NCBI GenBank assembly: GCA_046049675.1
Contig: JBJORA010000034.1
Span: 24,224 to 88,223 of the forward strand
DNA from: CAIXQW01 sp046049675
GTDB lineage: Bacteria; Bacteroidota; Bacteroidia; Chitinophagales; Chitinophagaceae
Length of the DNA stretch: 64,000 nt
Direction of reading: 5' to 3'
Shown: positions 1-8,938 of the stretch, one piece after another
How positions within the stretch are numbered: the first letter of the stretch is position 1
Layout: each line of letters starts with the position of its first letter
The notes under the pieces: model-generated
What the model saw: only the letters and a program-made list of their open reading frames with translations
Databases searched by the model: none
What the model was told of the DNA's origin: nothing
Program-made: the position numbers and the translations under genes

Positions 1-78
1 TCTCCAATAAGTAATCTAGAATTAAACTATTGCCATCTTTTGCCTGCCAAAAGAAAAGCAACAAACCTGACTAATTAA
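1..78 (+). CDS. PorP/SprF-like membrane protein, C-terminal fragment
   Basis: Reading from base 1 gives 25 codons and a TAA stop at 76-78. The peptide contains SPISNLELNY followed by a basic tail. It matches the C-terminus of the gene at 1323-2300, which ends with LPISNLELSY and a lysine-rich tail, so this is the 3' end of another member of the same tandem family. The rest lies outside the window. In PorP/SprF proteins this segment is the last beta strand of the outer-membrane barrel. It shows that the tandem array is at least one copy longer than what is visible. The fragment is short, so the call rests wholly on similarity to the neighbouring copies. Confidence 0.75.
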   Translation, partial: SPISNLELNYCHLLPAKRKATNLTN

Positions 79-123
79 ATGGCGACGCAGTTCAAACTAT
101 TCTATTTAGATATTTACTAAAGC

Positions 124-206
124 TGTAAAACTCCTGCAAGGAATACCGCCAACTATTGTCGCTGATTATTACGTCTATGTAAACACGAATCATCTTTCGA
201 TTAAAA
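124..206 (+). repeat. Upstream block duplicated in front of two PorP/SprF genes (copy A)
   Basis: These 83 bases before the ATG at 207 align without a gap to 1240-1322 before the ATG at 1323. By hand count about 66 of 83 positions agree, and the match continues into the coding sequence (MRLKLL in both). The central block with AACTATTG and TACGTCTATGTAAACAC is best conserved. Equal length and position relative to the start codon indicate that gene and 5' region were duplicated as a unit, and that the control region is probably still functional. Confidence 0.75.
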
Positions 207-1172
207 ATGCGTTTGAAACTGCTATATACAATTCCGTTAGCGCTAAGCATGTATTTGCCAATGCACGCTCAGCACAATTTCTTTAGACAAACCCTCAATT
301 CTGGCATTGTCTTAAACCCTGCAAAGGCTGGTATAGGCAACTATGCAGTACGCGCTAATTTGTTTACAAACCCTTATCTCTCACAAGAAAATCAGGTTGA
401 GCCAAACTTTTACGCAAGTGCAGATGCGAAACTAGTGCGTTTAGCAAAGAACCTAGAATTGAATGGGGGACTTGTGTTTAACATACAGGATCCACTTCCA
501 AAGGCTAATCAAATGCAGGCTTCAAGTACGGGCTTGACCATTGCTCTGGCAAAATACTTTGGCAAGCGATACAAACAATATATCAGCATTGGCGCTGCAG
601 GAGCATATAAGCATATGAACATCAGCTATGGATGGCAGTCTATGTACACCGACCAATATTTTGATATGGATTTGGGCCTGCTTTATGGCATTGCACCATC
701 TTCGCAAACATCAATTAGTGCTGGCATTGCCTTTCAAAATCAGCGGCGCACCTCTGACCCCTACAGTAACTCCGCCTACGGTGTTTACCTACCTGTTAAT
801 GTGCTTAATGCCCAGTTAATTGTTGAGCATCAATTTAATGACAGGATACTAGTTCAATCGAGTTTACTGTACTACACTTCGCCCTACCAGTACCATTTTG
901 GAAACGTCGCTTTAATAGAGTATGGTTCGGTGTTTGATATAAGCTTAGGTAAGTTACACAAAGAAAATCCTCACGCCAATACTGTTGTACAAGTAGGTAT
1001 GTACCTGCGAAATGCATCACCCTTAACACCATATGTTGGCTTTAGAAAAAAATCGCATCAACTTGGGTTTAGTTATGAAGTAAATTTACACCGCTTTTTG
1101 TATAACATGCGACCATTACCACTAACTAACATGGAATTTAGCTATCGCTATCTTTTGCTTAGAAAAAAGTAA
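207..1172 (+). CDS. PorP/SprF family T9SS membrane protein (tandem copy 1)
   Basis: This is a 321-residue outer-membrane barrel of the PorP/SprF family, whose members are T9SS components or cargo-specific partners at the outer membrane. Residues 1-21 form a signal peptide ending at MHA. The family landmark N-S-G-I-V-L-N-P-A-K-A-G follows at about residues 31-42, where canonical members have LNPAxxG. The remainder alternates glycine, aromatic and polar residues as expected for beta strands, and the end matches the family's final strand (LPLTNMEFSY). It is about 20 residues shorter than the standard copy at 3616. The next gene in the same direction is a close paralogue with a duplicated upstream block. 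No type B cargo gene is visible beside it, so the partner, if any, is unknown. Confidence 0.85.
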   Translation: MRLKLLYTIPLALSMYLPMHAQHNFFRQTLNSGIVLNPAKAGIGNYAVRANLFTNPYLSQENQVEPNFYASADAKLVRLAKNLELNGGLVFNIQDPLPKANQMQASSTGLTIALAKYFGKRYKQYISIGAAGAYKHMNISYGWQSMYTDQYFDMDLGLLYGIAPSSQTSISAGIAFQNQRRTSDPYSNSAYGVYLPVNVLNAQLIVEHQFNDRILVQSSLLYYTSPYQYHFGNVALIEYGSVFDISLGKLHKENPHANTVVQVGMYLRNASPLTPYVGFRKKSHQLGFSYEVNLHRFLYNMRPLPLTNMEFSYRYLLLRKK

Positions 1173-1239
1173 GGTGGCAAGACTAACTAATCAATTAAAG
1201 ATAAAGTCTCTGTTAGACTATCTAATACTTTCTAGAAAA

Positions 1240-1322
1240 TGTAAAACTACTTGACCGGCTACTACCAACTATTGTTACTGATTGCTACGTCTATGTAAAC
1301 ACCAATCATATTTCAATTAATA
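1240..1322 (+). repeat. Upstream block duplicated in front of two PorP/SprF genes (copy B)
   Basis: This is the second copy of the 83-base block described at 124-206, ending exactly at the ATG of the second tandem PorP/SprF gene. Substitutions are scattered and there is no insertion or deletion. The half nearest the gene is better conserved than the far half. Confidence 0.75.
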
Positions 1323-2300
1323 ATGCGTTTGAAACTACTATTTGCAATTTTGTTAGTGCTATGCATCTATTTACCCACGCAGGCGCAATACAATTTCTTT
1401 ACACAAAATCTAAATTCAGGCATTACATTGAATCCAGCAAAAGCAGGCGTTGGCGAGCACAACATGCGAACCACAGTGATATTAAATAGTTACTCATATG
1501 GGGCTTCTGACATTTTGCAGCCATGCATCTTTGCTAGTTTGGATGCTAAGTTATTCAAGCACAAAAAGAAGTTACAAATTAGTGGTGGCTGTCTATTTAA
1601 TAAACAAGGTTTTTTTAAGCGATATGGGATGATGCACATCTGGAAAGCTGGCTTATGCATTGGATTATCTAAAAAATTTGGTAAACGGCATCAGCAATTT
1701 ATTAGCTTCGGCAGTACATTTTCGCTAAACAGCATGGAGTTAGCATACACTTGGCAGTTTACTCAACTCGAACGGTATTGTGATTTTGACTTGGGCGTGT
1801 TGTATGGCCTAAGATTATCTAAGCGAACAGAAATAGTTATTAGCGCAGCATTGCAACATCAGCGACCTAAGTATCTGCTTCAGCTACCGCCATTCTCCGA
1901 CAATATCTTTGTGCCAATAAACACAAGGAATGCACAACTGCAAGTAAATTACAAACCGAATAAAAGAATATTAGCACAAGCCAGCATAGTACTGCATGCA
2001 CCAAGTGTGTTTAATAAAGCTACGAGCCAACGAATTGCCGAGTGTAGTGCAATTTTTGACTTTTCTGTTGGCAAACAAAATAATATTACGCCAAAGACTA
2101 TAGTGCAATTAGGTTTGTATGCAAGACGGCAGCGTCATATATCACCATATTTTGGTTTTAGAGCTGGAACGCAGGAATTTGGCTTTAGCTACGACCTTGA
2201 TATTGCACCATTTTACCAGCCTTGGCTGTCAGTTTTACCAATTAGTAATCTAGAATTAAGTTACAATTGCCTTTTGAGCAAGAAAAACAAAATGAAATAG
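1323..2300 (+). CDS. PorP/SprF family T9SS membrane protein (tandem copy 2)
   Basis: A 325-residue paralogue of the preceding gene. The signal peptide is residues 1-21 (MRLKLLFAIL start, cleavage near TQA). It is followed by NSGITLNPAKAG and a barrel-like body, and it ends in LPISNLELSY plus a lysine-rich tail. Similarity to copy 1 runs along the whole length, strongest at both ends and at the FGKR.xQxIS segment near residue 120. The middle is more diverged and richer in Lys and Cys than copy 1, which suggests relaxed or altered loop function. Role inferred from the family: outer-membrane partner in type IX secretion or gliding. The specific substrate cannot be read from the sequence. Confidence 0.82.
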   Translation: MRLKLLFAILLVLCIYLPTQAQYNFFTQNLNSGITLNPAKAGVGEHNMRTTVILNSYSYGASDILQPCIFASLDAKLFKHKKKLQISGGCLFNKQGFFKRYGMMHIWKAGLCIGLSKKFGKRHQQFISFGSTFSLNSMELAYTWQFTQLERYCDFDLGVLYGLRLSKRTEIVISAALQHQRPKYLLQLPPFSDNIFVPINTRNAQLQVNYKPNKRILAQASIVLHAPSVFNKATSQRIAECSAIFDFSVGKQNNITPKTIVQLGLYARRQRHISPYFGFRAGTQEFGFSYDLDIAPFYQPWLSVLPISNLELSYNCLLSKKNKMK

Positions 2301-2376
2301 TAAATCTAGGTTGCCGTTATCGCTTAGCATACATCGATACACCTTCTGAATACTTTAACAGTATCGCACTAACCAT

Positions 2377-2384
2377 TATCTTTG
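2377..2384 (+). promoter_or_regulatory. Candidate -7 box TATCTTTG upstream of tandem copy 3
   Basis: TATCTTTG matches the Bacteroidota -7 consensus TAnnTTTG and lies 50 nt before the ATG at 2435. No convincing -33 TTTG is present at the right distance, so this is tentative. Upstream DNA here does not resemble the duplicated block of copies 1 and 2, so copy 3 has its own control region. Confidence 0.4.
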
Positions 2385-2434
2385 TACAAACGTTTTATGA
2401 ATAGACATCTTCACTACTAAATTTTACATGTACA

Positions 2435-3397
2435 ATGAAAGCTTTTTTCTTTAGCATCGGACTCCTAAGCATCGGTTTGCATGTAGACGCACAAATCAAT
2501 TCATTCACACAAATCATCAATACCAATATCGCACTTAATCCTGCAAGCGCAGGCATTGGTGGGCATGCCCTAAGAGCTGTGGCTATAAATAGCCCCTTTA
2601 GTGTTTATGGGCGAGAAGGGGTGCCAAACATTTTTACAAGTATAGATGGCAAACTGCTGCGCTTATCTAAGCACATATCTTTAAGTGGTGGACTATTGTT
2701 TGAACTGCGGGATCCCTTAAAGGCAGAAGATAAGTTACAAATAAACCGAACTGGCATGTGCGTTGCAATTGCTAATACGTTTGGCAAAAAATACAAACAG
2801 TATCTAAGCATTGGCAGTACAGCAGCATTCAAGCAGCTAGTGCTTACACAAGCTTGGGCACCCAAATACGAAGAACAATTTTTTGATGTTGACTTGGGTC
2901 TCCAATATGGCATCACAATAAATCCGCGCACTAATATTTCTGCAGCCGTGGCCCTTCAGAATATATTTCCTGCTGATGCGATTAGTAATTTTGTGCCTGG
3001 CAAATATGCCTTTGATATCACACATCAACGTTTCAATGCACAACTGCAAGTAAGGCATCAATGGACTGACAAAATTTCGATGCAGTCGTCTCTTCTATAT
3101 CAATCCAATAAGCTTCAAAATGCGGAGTCTAGTATCTCACAACTTGAGTACGGTTCTATTTTTGATATCGCACTTGCAAAAAAAGGCGCTAAACAAGCCA
3201 ATAAAAATATTGTACAAGTAGGTGCTTATTACAGATTTCTTGATGCCATAGCGCCTTACATAGGGTTTAGAAAAAAATCGCATCAAATTGGCCTCAGCTA
3301 CGACATTAGTATGTCGCCATTTTCTGTACCCTTGCGCCAACTACCGCAAAGCAATCTTGAGTTGAGTTATGTTTACCTATTGCAAGGCAAACGCTAA
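2435..3397 (+). CDS. PorP/SprF family T9SS membrane protein (tandem copy 3)
   Basis: A 320-residue member of the tandem family with its own start context (MKAFFFSIGL). The signal peptide ends near DAQ at residue 19-20, followed by NTNIALNPASAGIGG. The internal blocks FGKKYKQYLSIG and YIGFRKKSHQIGLSYD are shared with copy 1 (FGKRYKQYISIG and YVGFRKKSHQLGFSYE), so copies 1 and 3 are closer to each other in those regions than either is to copy 2. The C-terminus LPQSNLELSY keeps the family end. This is an outer-membrane barrel of unknown cargo, and no other gene type interrupts the array. Confidence 0.84.
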   Translation: MKAFFFSIGLLSIGLHVDAQINSFTQIINTNIALNPASAGIGGHALRAVAINSPFSVYGREGVPNIFTSIDGKLLRLSKHISLSGGLLFELRDPLKAEDKLQINRTGMCVAIANTFGKKYKQYLSIGSTAAFKQLVLTQAWAPKYEEQFFDVDLGLQYGITINPRTNISAAVALQNIFPADAISNFVPGKYAFDITHQRFNAQLQVRHQWTDKISMQSSLLYQSNKLQNAESSISQLEYGSIFDIALAKKGAKQANKNIVQVGAYYRFLDAIAPYIGFRKKSHQIGLSYDISMSPFSVPLRQLPQSNLELSYVYLLQGKR

Positions 3398-3543
3398 AAA
3401 TACAAGATTTTGAAAAGTGCCGTAAAACGTGAGGGCTGGCATTGGTTAAAATTGCTCAAAGTGCTCCAAATGTTAAAAAAACGAGCTTTTACCAACGCTA
3501 CCCACAGTTTTTTCGTCATTTATTATGAAAATATTTACCAAAA

Positions 3544-3575
3544 TTGCTATCTAATCAAAAAAATGTCTAATTTAG
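3544..3575 (+). promoter_or_regulatory. Candidate promoter of the PorP/SprF gene at 3616
   Basis: TTG at 3544-3546, a 21-nt spacer and TAATTTAG at 3568-3575 resemble the Bacteroidota promoter TTTG-N17..23-TAnnTTTG with one mismatch in the -7 box. Transcription would start about 36 nt before the ATG. Confidence 0.4.
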
Positions 3576-3615
3576 ACGTGTAAGATTCGGGTAACAGAAT
3601 TAAAGAAAACAGAGT

Positions 3616-4644
3616 ATGAAGAAATTACTTCTTGGATTGATTGGTGCAATGGCACTACAGGCGAATGCACAAGACGTGCACTTTACGCAGTATTTTACGA
3701 GTCCTCTAACGCTAAATCCTGCTAATACAGGTTTGGTACGTTGCGACTATCGTATTGCTGGTAACTATCGTAGCCAGTGGGGTGTGGTAAATCAAAAGCC
3801 ATATACTACAGGTACTGGTAGCTATGATATGAGTGTGCTTAAGGGCAAACTTGGTGGCGATGCACTCGGCGTGGGTCTTATGTACATGTACGACCGCAGT
3901 GGTACCGGTGTACTTACAAACAACACTGTTGGTTTTAGCCTAGCTTACCACAAAACTTTTGGCGAGGTAGATGATAAGCCAAGTACACTAAGTATTGGTG
4001 GCCAAGCTTACTTGGTACAAAAGAGCATTAAGTGGGAAGAACTTCGTTTTGAAGATCAATGGACACCTAGTGGTCAAATACAAGCAACTAAAGAAAAGCC
4101 AAATGGCAAGGATTTAAGCTATACAGATTTTAACGTAGGCGCCATGTTTACTGGTTACGCCAACGAGCGCAGTACATACTATGTTGGTGGTAGCTTCTAT
4201 CACCTTACTCGCCCAGTTGAGTCTTTCTTATTAGTAAATAACAGTCCAAAAATCAATACGCGTTACAGCTTCCACGCTGGTGGTAATGTACAGATGAACG
4301 ATAACATGATGCTATTAGCTAGCGCCATGTATCAGCAACAAGGTCCTGCTAGCGAGTTATTGCTTGGTGCTGCTGCTGGTTTTATCCTTAATCCAATGCA
4401 CGACGACTATACGACTAACACAGTAATGAACTTGGGTGCTTGGTATCGTCTTCGCGATGCGATTTGCCCTTACGTTAGTTTTGAGTGGGGTCGCAATAAG
4501 CTAGGCTTCTCTTATGACGTAAACATCAGTACATTCAGCGTAGCTACTCGTGGCCAAGGTGCTCTTGAGTTGAGCTATATCTACAATGGTTGTATTACAC
4601 GTAGTGAGGTTAAGAAGTACAACTTTGCTTGTCCACGCTTCTAA
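3616..4644 (+). CDS. PorP/SprF family T9SS membrane protein (standard length)
   Basis: A 342-residue canonical member. The signal peptide is MKKLLLGLIGAMALQANA. The family opening HFTQYFTSPLTLNPANTGL follows directly, and the end carries LELSYIYNG plus a Cys-containing tail with CPRF as the last four residues. The PorP at 48493 ends in the same CPRF, so these two are of one subtype and differ from the shorter tandem copies just upstream. DxxSVLKGKLGGDALGVGLMYM-type strands in the first third are typical of the family. The gene is monocistronic, with a candidate promoter upstream and a strong terminator at 4669-4696. Inferred role: T9SS-linked outer-membrane protein. Confidence 0.9.
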   Translation: MKKLLLGLIGAMALQANAQDVHFTQYFTSPLTLNPANTGLVRCDYRIAGNYRSQWGVVNQKPYTTGTGSYDMSVLKGKLGGDALGVGLMYMYDRSGTGVLTNNTVGFSLAYHKTFGEVDDKPSTLSIGGQAYLVQKSIKWEELRFEDQWTPSGQIQATKEKPNGKDLSYTDFNVGAMFTGYANERSTYYVGGSFYHLTRPVESFLLVNNSPKINTRYSFHAGGNVQMNDNMMLLASAMYQQQGPASELLLGAAAGFILNPMHDDYTTNTVMNLGAWYRLRDAICPYVSFEWGRNKLGFSYDVNISTFSVATRGQGALELSYIYNGCITRSEVKKYNFACPRF

Positions 4645-4668
4645 TTAGTAACAATTAAAATTTCAGAA

Positions 4669-4696
4669 AGGCCATCCCTAGGGTGGTCTTTTTTTT
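4669..4696 (+). terminator. Rho-independent terminator after the PorP/SprF gene
   Basis: AGGCCATCC at 4669-4677 pairs with GGTGGTCT-type sequence ending at 4689 (nine pairs, two of them G-U, loop CTA), followed by eight T residues. It lies 25 nt after the stop codon at 4642-4644. Confidence 0.85.
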
Positions 4697-4770
4697 ATGT
4701 ATTTATTTATTTGCTCTTACCTTTATTGTCTCTATCATCACAACCCCACTACAATAGCAATTCTATCTGC

Positions 4771-6792
4771 ATGAGTAAAAAAAAGCATAAGCCAGCAGTT
4801 GCTCCAGTTCAAACAGCTCAGGAAACGACTAGTAAAACACCTACGACAGAACCCATTGTTCCCGCTAACCAAGTGCCAAAATTATGGTCATATATAATTG
4901 CATTGTTTAGTATAGCTTTTCTTACGTTTATAACTAATTACGATGGTAGCTTTGCAGTGGATGACTATGGTATTATCAATGAAAACAAGATTACGACCAA
5001 TAAGGTAAGTGTTGAAAACACAATAGATATTTTTACTACAAGCCATAGGCATGGCTTGGACGGCAATATGGAAAACGAATTGTATCGTCCTTTTACAAAA
5101 TTTATCTTTAATATTCTTTATAATGCTGCTGGAAAAAATACAACACCCTACCATATCCTGAACGTTATCTTATACGCTCTATCATGTGTGTTACTTTTTG
5201 TTGTGCTGAGAAGACTTTTTAGCGGCAACAATCTAATTCCTTTTTTAGCGTCGTTACTGTTTGCGGTGCATCCAATACATTGCGAAGCAGTTGCCAACAT
5301 AAAAGGCTTAGACGATGTTTTAAGCCTGCTATTCACCCTATCTACTGTGTATTATGCGCTCCAAAATAATGACAAGCCATCTGCAAAGTATTTAACGCTA
5401 GCCATCTTATCTTATACACTAGCTATGTTCAGTAAAGAAAATAGCGTTTTAGGTATATTACTAGTGCCGCTGTGCTTACTTTTTGTAAATGAGAAAGTGT
5501 TTAACATTAGATTACTGGCGGGCATGGCAGTGGCTGCTGCTATATTTTTATTGTGCCGACATGGCGCGCTCAGTCAATATAATAATGCTGCAGTAAAAGT
5601 AAGCCTGCTTGACAATATTATGTATTTTGCCAATGAAGGTGGTAGCACCAATTGGTCAATGCGTTTTGGCACTGCATTCTATTTGCAAGCATTCGCCTTG
5701 TTTAAATTACTATGGCCAACTACATTAAGCTGTGACTATAGCTTCGCAGGTATTACACCAAAAACATTTGCCAATATAGAAGCGTGGCTGGGTTTATTCC
5801 TTTTTGCTGGTATGATTTGGCTTGCCTTCAAGGCTTATAAAAGAAGTAAATGGATTAGCTTCGGGCTAGCATGGTACTTAGTAGCTGGTTTACTTACCAA
5901 TAATATTTTTGTTGTTATTGGCACTGCAGCTGCAGATAGACTTGCGTACACACCAAGCATTGGCATTTGCATTGCAATAATTGCTGCACTAGCTCACTTC
6001 TTAAAAGTAAATATTAGCGATGGCGCTAACGATACTTTGGGTGCAATGTTCTCAAAAAATAAGCTACTAGTATCTATAGCAGTTTTAATATGCATACCAT
6101 TAGCTGTGTTAAGCATAAAGCGCAATGCCGAGTGGCAAAGCGACAAACTGCTTTTTCAGGCAGACTTGGCTAAATACCCTGAAACGGTAAAACTCCAATT
6201 CGCAATGGCGCAAAAATTATCGCTAACTGCACCTGCCTTTGGCATTTCTCCAGATACAGTTTTGGCAGACAATTTATCTGCAATTACTTACTTTAATAAC
6301 GCTACAAAGCGCTATGCGCGCGCAGTAGCCGACGACTACTACCTTTGGGGCAGAGCTTACTTTAATGTACACAGTGTAGCAGCTAGTAAATATCCCAGAC
6401 ATTTAGACTCTGCAAGGCAATTGTTTACCAAAGCCATACGTGGTGGTTATCAACGTGAGAGTGGCTATACAGATTTATCACAAACATATTTTTTCTTATA
6501 TAAGCAAAACAATAATAGAGCAATGTTGGACAGTGCCCTTCATTACGGACATTTTGCACTTACGAAAAATCCAAAGGAAATTACCATTAATCAAAATCTC
6601 GGGGCTATCCACGGCACAATCGGTACTATGGATAGTGCTATTTTGTATCTTCAAAAAGCATGGAAAATTGACAGCACTAGCGCTAGCAACATCCTCACGG
6701 CCAACAATCTTGGACAGATTTACAATATGCTTGGCAACGCCAATCTGTCAAACGAATGGTTTGCAAAAGCTAAAAATTTGCAACAAAAGTAA
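4771..6792 (+). CDS. TMTC-like membrane glycosyltransferase with C-terminal TPRs
   Basis: Start: the frame opens with TTG at 4711, but ATG at 4771 (MSKKKHKPAV) is preferred because the upstream 20 residues begin only 15 nt after a terminator. The 673-residue product has a lysine-rich cytoplasmic start, about ten membrane segments from residue 39 to about 440, then TPR-like helices to the end. Family marks of TMTC/PMT-type GT-C enzymes are VDDYGIINEN at residues 63-72 (acidic DD motif in the first outer loop), YRPFTKF near 105 and LFAVHPIHCEAVANI near 163-177. Known relatives transfer mannose from a lipid-linked donor to proteins, and the bacterial versions are largely uncharacterised. The role here is therefore inferred. 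The next gene is 64 nt downstream with its own promoter. Confidence 0.75.
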   Translation: MSKKKHKPAVAPVQTAQETTSKTPTTEPIVPANQVPKLWSYIIALFSIAFLTFITNYDGSFAVDDYGIINENKITTNKVSVENTIDIFTTSHRHGLDGNMENELYRPFTKFIFNILYNAAGKNTTPYHILNVILYALSCVLLFVVLRRLFSGNNLIPFLASLLFAVHPIHCEAVANIKGLDDVLSLLFTLSTVYYALQNNDKPSAKYLTLAILSYTLAMFSKENSVLGILLVPLCLLFVNEKVFNIRLLAGMAVAAAIFLLCRHGALSQYNNAAVKVSLLDNIMYFANEGGSTNWSMRFGTAFYLQAFALFKLLWPTTLSCDYSFAGITPKTFANIEAWLGLFLFAGMIWLAFKAYKRSKWISFGLAWYLVAGLLTNNIFVVIGTAAADRLAYTPSIGICIAIIAALAHFLKVNISDGANDTLGAMFSKNKLLVSIAVLICIPLAVLSIKRNAEWQSDKLLFQADLAKYPETVKLQFAMAQKLSLTAPAFGISPDTVLADNLSAITYFNNATKRYARAVADDYYLWGRAYFNVHSVAASKYPRHLDSARQLFTKAIRGGYQRESGYTDLSQTYFFLYKQNNNRAMLDSALHYGHFALTKNPKEITINQNLGAIHGTIGTMDSAILYLQKAWKIDSTSASNILTANNLGQIYNMLGNANLSNEWFAKAKNLQQK

Positions 6793-6820
6793 AGCTTGCA
6801 CTTAGCTTGTACGATTGTAG

Positions 6821-6850
6821 TACATTTGCCACACATCAAATAATTAGGAG
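6821..6850 (+). promoter_or_regulatory. -7 box and ribosome binding site that fix a TTG start
   Basis: TACATTTG at 6821-6828 fits the -7 consensus. AGGAG at 6846-6850 is an unusually good Shine-Dalgarno sequence for this phylum and stands 6 nt before TTG at 6857. No ATG in frame gives an intact first membrane segment, so the TTG is the likely start of the next gene. Confidence 0.65.
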
Positions 6851-6856
6851 CACAAC

Positions 6857-8938
6857 TTGCATTTCTCATTGTCATACCCGTGGTGGTTCATTTTTATTTG
6901 CCTAGCTGTAGGTGGCGTCTTTGCTGCTGCACTATATTTCAAAAATCGCACGTTTACTAACAAGCTTACTTGGCTGCTTGCTATACTCCGTTTTTTGAGT
7001 GGAAGCATCATCACCTTCCTGCTCCTTGCACCTATCCTCAAATGGATGCACAACGAAACGCTTAAGCCAATTGTAGTAATGCTGCGTGATAATAGCGCAA
7101 GCCAAAACAAAGCCTTCTCGGTAGTAAATAAAAACCAATTTGAAAGCACATGGCAAGAACAAGTAAAGGAGATAGAGAAGTTTGCCACTGTAAAGCAATA
7201 TAGCTTTGGTGCAGCACTAAAAGACACAAACAAGCTTAGTTATACCGAAGGCGCAAGCGACCTAGGTACTGCACTAGAACAAATTAGTAGTAGCTACGAA
7301 AACGAAAATCTTGGTGCCGTAGTTGTTGCTAGCGATGGTATCATGACACAAGGTCCAAATCCTGCCATGATGAACCTTGCTCTACCCTGCGGTATTTTTG
7401 CAATTGGTGTTGGCGACACCACCATACAGCGCGATGCGATTGTACTTAAAACCTATCAAAATAAAGTTGCTTTTCTAGGCGACAAGTTTGGCGTAAAGGT
7501 AGATGTACTTGGCTTAGCATGCAATGGTACAAGTGCTGGCGTAAGCATATACCATCACAACAGTGGCCGTGTTGTTGGCAACCAAAGTGTAAGCTTTACT
7601 GGCAACAAAAGCAGCAAGCAAATTGAGCTTATAGTAGATGCAACTGCAAAAGGTATTCAAAAGTATAGTGCACGCATTGCTACAATCAATGGCGAGACAA
7701 ATACTACAAATAATAGCATTGATTTTTATGTAGAAGTAATAGATAGCAAACAAAAAGTTTTACTTGTATGTAATAGTCCGCATCCCGATGTAGATGCCAT
7801 TAAAGAAGCTTTAAGCACAGAAAAAAATACTGAACTTGTAATCACAACAGCTGATCAGCTTAAAGCAACACCTAGCGATTTTAATTTAGTTATTCTGCAC
7901 AACTTACCAAGTACACGTTACAATCTAAGTAGCTTTTTAGATCAGCTTAAAGCAAGTAACGCGGGTGTACTATATATTGTTGGCGCACAGACTTTACTTG
8001 CACAATATAACCAAAGACAAAATGCTTTAACGATTAAAAGTGGCACTGGCGGCACTAGCGACATATTGGCTACTGCAAATGGCAGCTTTAATTTATTTAC
8101 GATGAAACCAAGCGAGGCGAGTAAGTACAGTGCGTTGCCTCCACTGCAAGCAGCTTTTGGTCAGTATAGTTTGGGGCCAAATACCTCTACGCTATTCTTC
8201 CAAAAAGTAGGCGCCGTTGCTACTACAAATCCGCTATGGGTATTACAGCAAAGTGGTACAAATAGAACAGGTGTAATTGCAGCTGAAGGCTTGTGGCGCT
8301 GGCGTATGTACGATTTTGTACAGCACAATAACACTGCGCTTGTAGATGAAGCTATTCAAAAAACGATACAATACTTGGTTGTAAAGCAGGACAAAAAACC
8401 ATTTAGAGCAGTCGTAAGCAAAGTGATTAATAGTACAAATGATGCAATTAGTTTTGATGCTGAGCTATACAATGACAATTTTGAACTCATAACGCCTAAT
8501 GATGTAAACCTTGTGATTAGCAGCAACAAAGGCGAACGTTTAAGTTATACACTTAACAAGCAAGAGAAAAACTACAGCCTAAACATCGGCACGCTTGGCG
8601 CAGGCGAATATACTTTTGAAGCACGTACGCAACACAATGGTAAAAACTTTAGCGAGCAAGGCACATTTAAAGTTGTAGAAATAGATGTTGAAACAGCAAA
8701 CACTGTTGCCGATTTTGGCATGCTTGGTCAATTGGCTAAGAATACAGAAGGTGCCTTTTTGTATCCTTCACAAACAAAAGATCTTGCGGCGATGCTAAAG
8801 GAAAAGGCAAAAATGAAAAACCTTATTCGCAGTGAATTGAACAGCGAACCACTAATCAACTGGAAGTGGATATTTGGCTTACTGATTGCATTATTAGCTG
8901 GTGAGTGGTTTTTGAGAAAGTACAACGGTGGTTACTAG
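6857..8938 (+). CDS. VWA-like membrane protein, N- and C-terminal anchors
   Basis: A 693-residue protein starting at TTG, supported by AGGAG six bases upstream. Two membrane helices lie at about residues 9-28 and 38-60. The following domain contains DNSAS at 78-82, which fits the DxSxS metal-ion (MIDAS) motif of von Willebrand A domains, then AVVVASDGIMTQGPNP near 155, where VWA folds have their second conserved Asp. The central part is beta-rich, with a segment near 300-370 (VLLVCNSPHPD, FNLVILHNLPS) that resembles the glutamine-amidotransferase-like fold found in such proteins. The last helix, at 669-687, ends in EWFLRKYNGGY. Proteins of this layout are common in Bacteroidota and mostly uncharacterised; roles in aerotolerance-like Bat complexes are only an analogy. 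It shares no overlap with its neighbours. Confidence 0.7.
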   Translation: MHFSLSYPWWFIFICLAVGGVFAAALYFKNRTFTNKLTWLLAILRFLSGSIITFLLLAPILKWMHNETLKPIVVMLRDNSASQNKAFSVVNKNQFESTWQEQVKEIEKFATVKQYSFGAALKDTNKLSYTEGASDLGTALEQISSSYENENLGAVVVASDGIMTQGPNPAMMNLALPCGIFAIGVGDTTIQRDAIVLKTYQNKVAFLGDKFGVKVDVLGLACNGTSAGVSIYHHNSGRVVGNQSVSFTGNKSSKQIELIVDATAKGIQKYSARIATINGETNTTNNSIDFYVEVIDSKQKVLLVCNSPHPDVDAIKEALSTEKNTELVITTADQLKATPSDFNLVILHNLPSTRYNLSSFLDQLKASNAGVLYIVGAQTLLAQYNQRQNALTIKSGTGGTSDILATANGSFNLFTMKPSEASKYSALPPLQAAFGQYSLGPNTSTLFFQKVGAVATTNPLWVLQQSGTNRTGVIAAEGLWRWRMYDFVQHNNTALVDEAIQKTIQYLVVKQDKKPFRAVVSKVINSTNDAISFDAELYNDNFELITPNDVNLVISSNKGERLSYTLNKQEKNYSLNIGTLGAGEYTFEARTQHNGKNFSEQGTFKVVEIDVETANTVADFGMLGQLAKNTEGAFLYPSQTKDLAAMLKEKAKMKNLIRSELNSEPLINWKWIFGLLIALLAGEWFLRKYNGGY

